Shown here: piece after piece, positions 5,253 through 6,422 of the stretch | Layout of the letters: each line of letters starts with the position of its first letter | Numbering within the stretch: the stretch's first letter is position 1 | Source of the DNA: Oscillospiraceae bacterium | GTDB taxonomy: Bacteria > Bacillota_A > Clostridia > Oscillospirales > WRJC01 | Direction of reading: 5' to 3' | Assembly: GCA_009785015.1 (NCBI GenBank) | Contig: WQXD01000219.1 | Coordinates: 1 to 6,422 of the forward strand | DNA length: 6,422 bases | Program-made: the position numbers and the translations under genes | Notes under the pieces: generated by a model | The model's input: the letters and a program-made list of their open reading frames with translations, nothing else | What the model was told of the DNA's origin: nothing | Databases searched by the model: none

Positions 5253-6422
5253 TTGTTTTTTCTGCCTGCAATATTTTTTCAAACTGTTCTATAGCTTCCA
5301 TATCTTTCTGCATTGCCTTTCGCCCTTCGTCGGCGAGGATTTTCCGTCCATCTTTTGAACGGAATTTTTCGAGCCCCGCTCCTTCCCAATCAATGCCTTG
5401 CGACCACAAAAAACCTCCGTATTTTGAACATTCATCGAGCGCATTAATGGCAATTTCCAGTTCGGTTTTCCATTCGGGAAAGCGTTCGACGAGTGAACGG
5501 AAATATGGAAGACCGCCGTTTCTTCCCCAAATTTGACACAAACCGTCGCAGTATTGCCCGAGTATGTCATTGACTTCGTTCGGAGAAAGTTCGCTTAAAT
5601 CCTCATGTTCAAGCATATACAGATACGCTTCCCAAGCGGCGAAACCGACGTTCATTTTGCCTTTTATTTTATCGGTTCTTCGGGCGCGGTAAACGATTAA
5701 TTTCAACAGGTCGAGAAATCGTTCCCTCTCGGGGACGGGAGCGGATTTTTCTTTCAGCAGAATATAATCCGAAATCGTATCTTCCCAATTATCACGGGAA
5801 ACGGTTACGGATATTTTTTCGTTATTTTCGCCGTCGGTTCCCTCTTTGCATACGATTGTGCTTCCGCAGTTTTCGTAGCCGATAACCGCGTTGAATCTGT
5901 GATTTTTGGTGCATAACGACATAATCGGAAAACCTTTGTCAATGGAATCAACGAAGTCTTTTTTGATTTGTTCGTTATCGGTATTCAACGGTTTTCCTTG
6001 ATTATCCCTAAGAACTTTGATGCACTTGGCTTCCCACCCAAAGGTTTTCAGCAAACGCACTATGTTTTCATACGGCGTTTCGTCAATACTTCCCAAACAT
6101 TCACAGCCGCGGCTCCAGCTTCCGGGTATCCAAACGAAGCGGTTAGCCATTCCGCTGTACACGGCTAATTCCGCCAGCTCCGTTTTATCTCCCGCTCCGT
6201 TAAAAATGGACGCCAAAAGACTGAAAACATAGTCAACTTCATTGCCGTAGTAGTTGATTTCCGGTATGTTGGGTATTATTTTTCTCTGCATATTGAATCC
6301 TCCGGTTATATTGATTTGTATCGAAAAAGGATCGAAATATTTCAGGCTGCCTGCGGATTTTCTTGCTGCGGACGGCGTTATTCCGTGAAACCGTATGAAC
6401 GCTTTCGTGAAGCTCTCCGCAG
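5242..6422 (-). CDS. AraC-family regulator with C-terminal BtrH/C39-like sensor domain (N-terminus outside window)
   Basis: The gene enters at the window edge. Its first 43 visible codons, from 6420, read ESFTKAFIRFHGITPSAARK and then a linker LKYFDPFSIQINITGGFNM. This is the end of the second HTH and the linker of AraC proteins that carry DNA binding at the N-terminus and a sensor at the C-terminus, like the AraC-GyrI type. The frame continues without a stop through another 349 residues from Met at 6291. That part has a mixed alpha/beta segment (about 10-180) with GFPIMSLCTKNHRFNAVIGYE, recalling the Gly-Pro ... His ... GY strand pair of BtrH-N/C39-like papain folds. A helical C-terminal segment follows (about 190-349). 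No Cys sits near the expected N-terminal catalytic position, although H131 is present, so ligand sensing is more likely than proteolysis (inference). About 60-70 N-terminal residues should lie upstream. It probably regulates the downstream operon that it heads. Confidence 0.8.
   Translation of the reverse strand, partial: AESFTKAFIRFHGITPSAARKSAGSLKYFDPFSIQINITGGFNMQRKIIPNIPEINYYGNEVDYVFSLLASIFNGAGDKTELAELAVYSGMANRFVWIPGSWSRGCECLGSIDETPYENIVRLLKTFGWEAKCIKVLRDNQGKPLNTDNEQIKKDFVDSIDKGFPIMSLCTKNHRFNAVIGYENCGSTIVCKEGTDGENNEKISVTVSRDNWEDTISDYILLKEKSAPVPERERFLDLLKLIVYRARRTDKIKGKMNVGFAAWEAYLYMLEHEDLSELSPNEVNDILGQYCDGLCQIWGRNGGLPYFRSLVERFPEWKTELEIAINALDECSKYGGFLWSQGIDWEGAGLEKFRSKDGRKILADEGRKAMQKDMEAIEQFEKILQAEKTNEY
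6299..6303 (-). promoter_or_regulatory. Internal Shine-Dalgarno at the HTH-sensor junction
   Basis: GGAGG on the minus strand, contained in the two Gly codons of the linker, lies 7 nt before the in-frame ATG at 6291. The site is near consensus with ideal spacing and is the best one in the window. It could start a 349-residue product made only of the sensor domain, in addition to the full AraC protein. It may instead be incidental, because the IEGG/ITGG linker is common in this regulator type. Confidence 0.5.

Noticed and set aside
5253..5282. GNAT start at TTG 5282
   Set aside because: It adds ten basic and uncharacteristic residues inside the regulator's coding end. The ATG at 5252 is closer to the first GNAT strand.
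5242..6291. Stand-alone 349-residue protein starting at 6291
   Set aside because: The AraC HTH tail is in the same frame upstream with no stop, so the gene proper extends past the window edge. The internal start is kept only as a possible second product.

Overview
The window looks like chromosomal DNA from a low-to-moderate GC anaerobic Firmicute (Clostridia-like). The evidence is protein style, Shine-Dalgarno sites close to consensus, an AraC regulator of the kind that carries its HTH domain at the N-terminus and a ligand-sensing C-terminus, a zinc-ribbon transposase of the IS1595/ISXO2 type, and tight polycistronic packing. No finer taxonomic call is supported. All convincing genes lie on the minus strand, so transcription runs from high to low coordinates. 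The plus-strand reading frames look like shadows.

Layout in transcription order. (1) The window opens at 6422 inside an AraC-family regulator. The end of its HTH domain is readable and runs in frame, without a stop, into a large C-terminal domain that resembles the BtrH/C39-like papain fold. (2) A tandem GNAT acetyltransferase overlaps the regulator's end by 11 nt. (3) A cytoplasmic GH29-type alpha-L-fucosidase with an extra C-terminal beta-rich domain follows 26 nt later and is clearly richer in GC than its neighbours. (4) A small P-loop kinase-like protein starts 37 nt after the fucosidase stop. (5) An amidase-signature hydrolase starts 67 nt after the kinase. (6) Directly after the amidase stop, about 100 bp of AT-rich DNA leads into a second minus-strand gene, cut by the window start, that encodes the N-terminus of a zinc-ribbon transposase. 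This is probably the end of an insertion sequence.

Genes 1-5 have the spacing of a single operon led by its own regulator (inference: no promoter or strong terminator is visible inside the window). A sugar hydrolase, an amide hydrolase, an acetyltransferase and a small kinase under one sensor would fit intracellular processing or detoxification of a small fucosylated or amide-containing compound. No substrate can be read from the sequence, and no transporter is present in the window. The most notable points are the regulator-sensor fusion with a strong internal ribosome-binding site exactly at the domain junction, the IS junction at the amidase stop codon, and the compositional break at the fucosidase.
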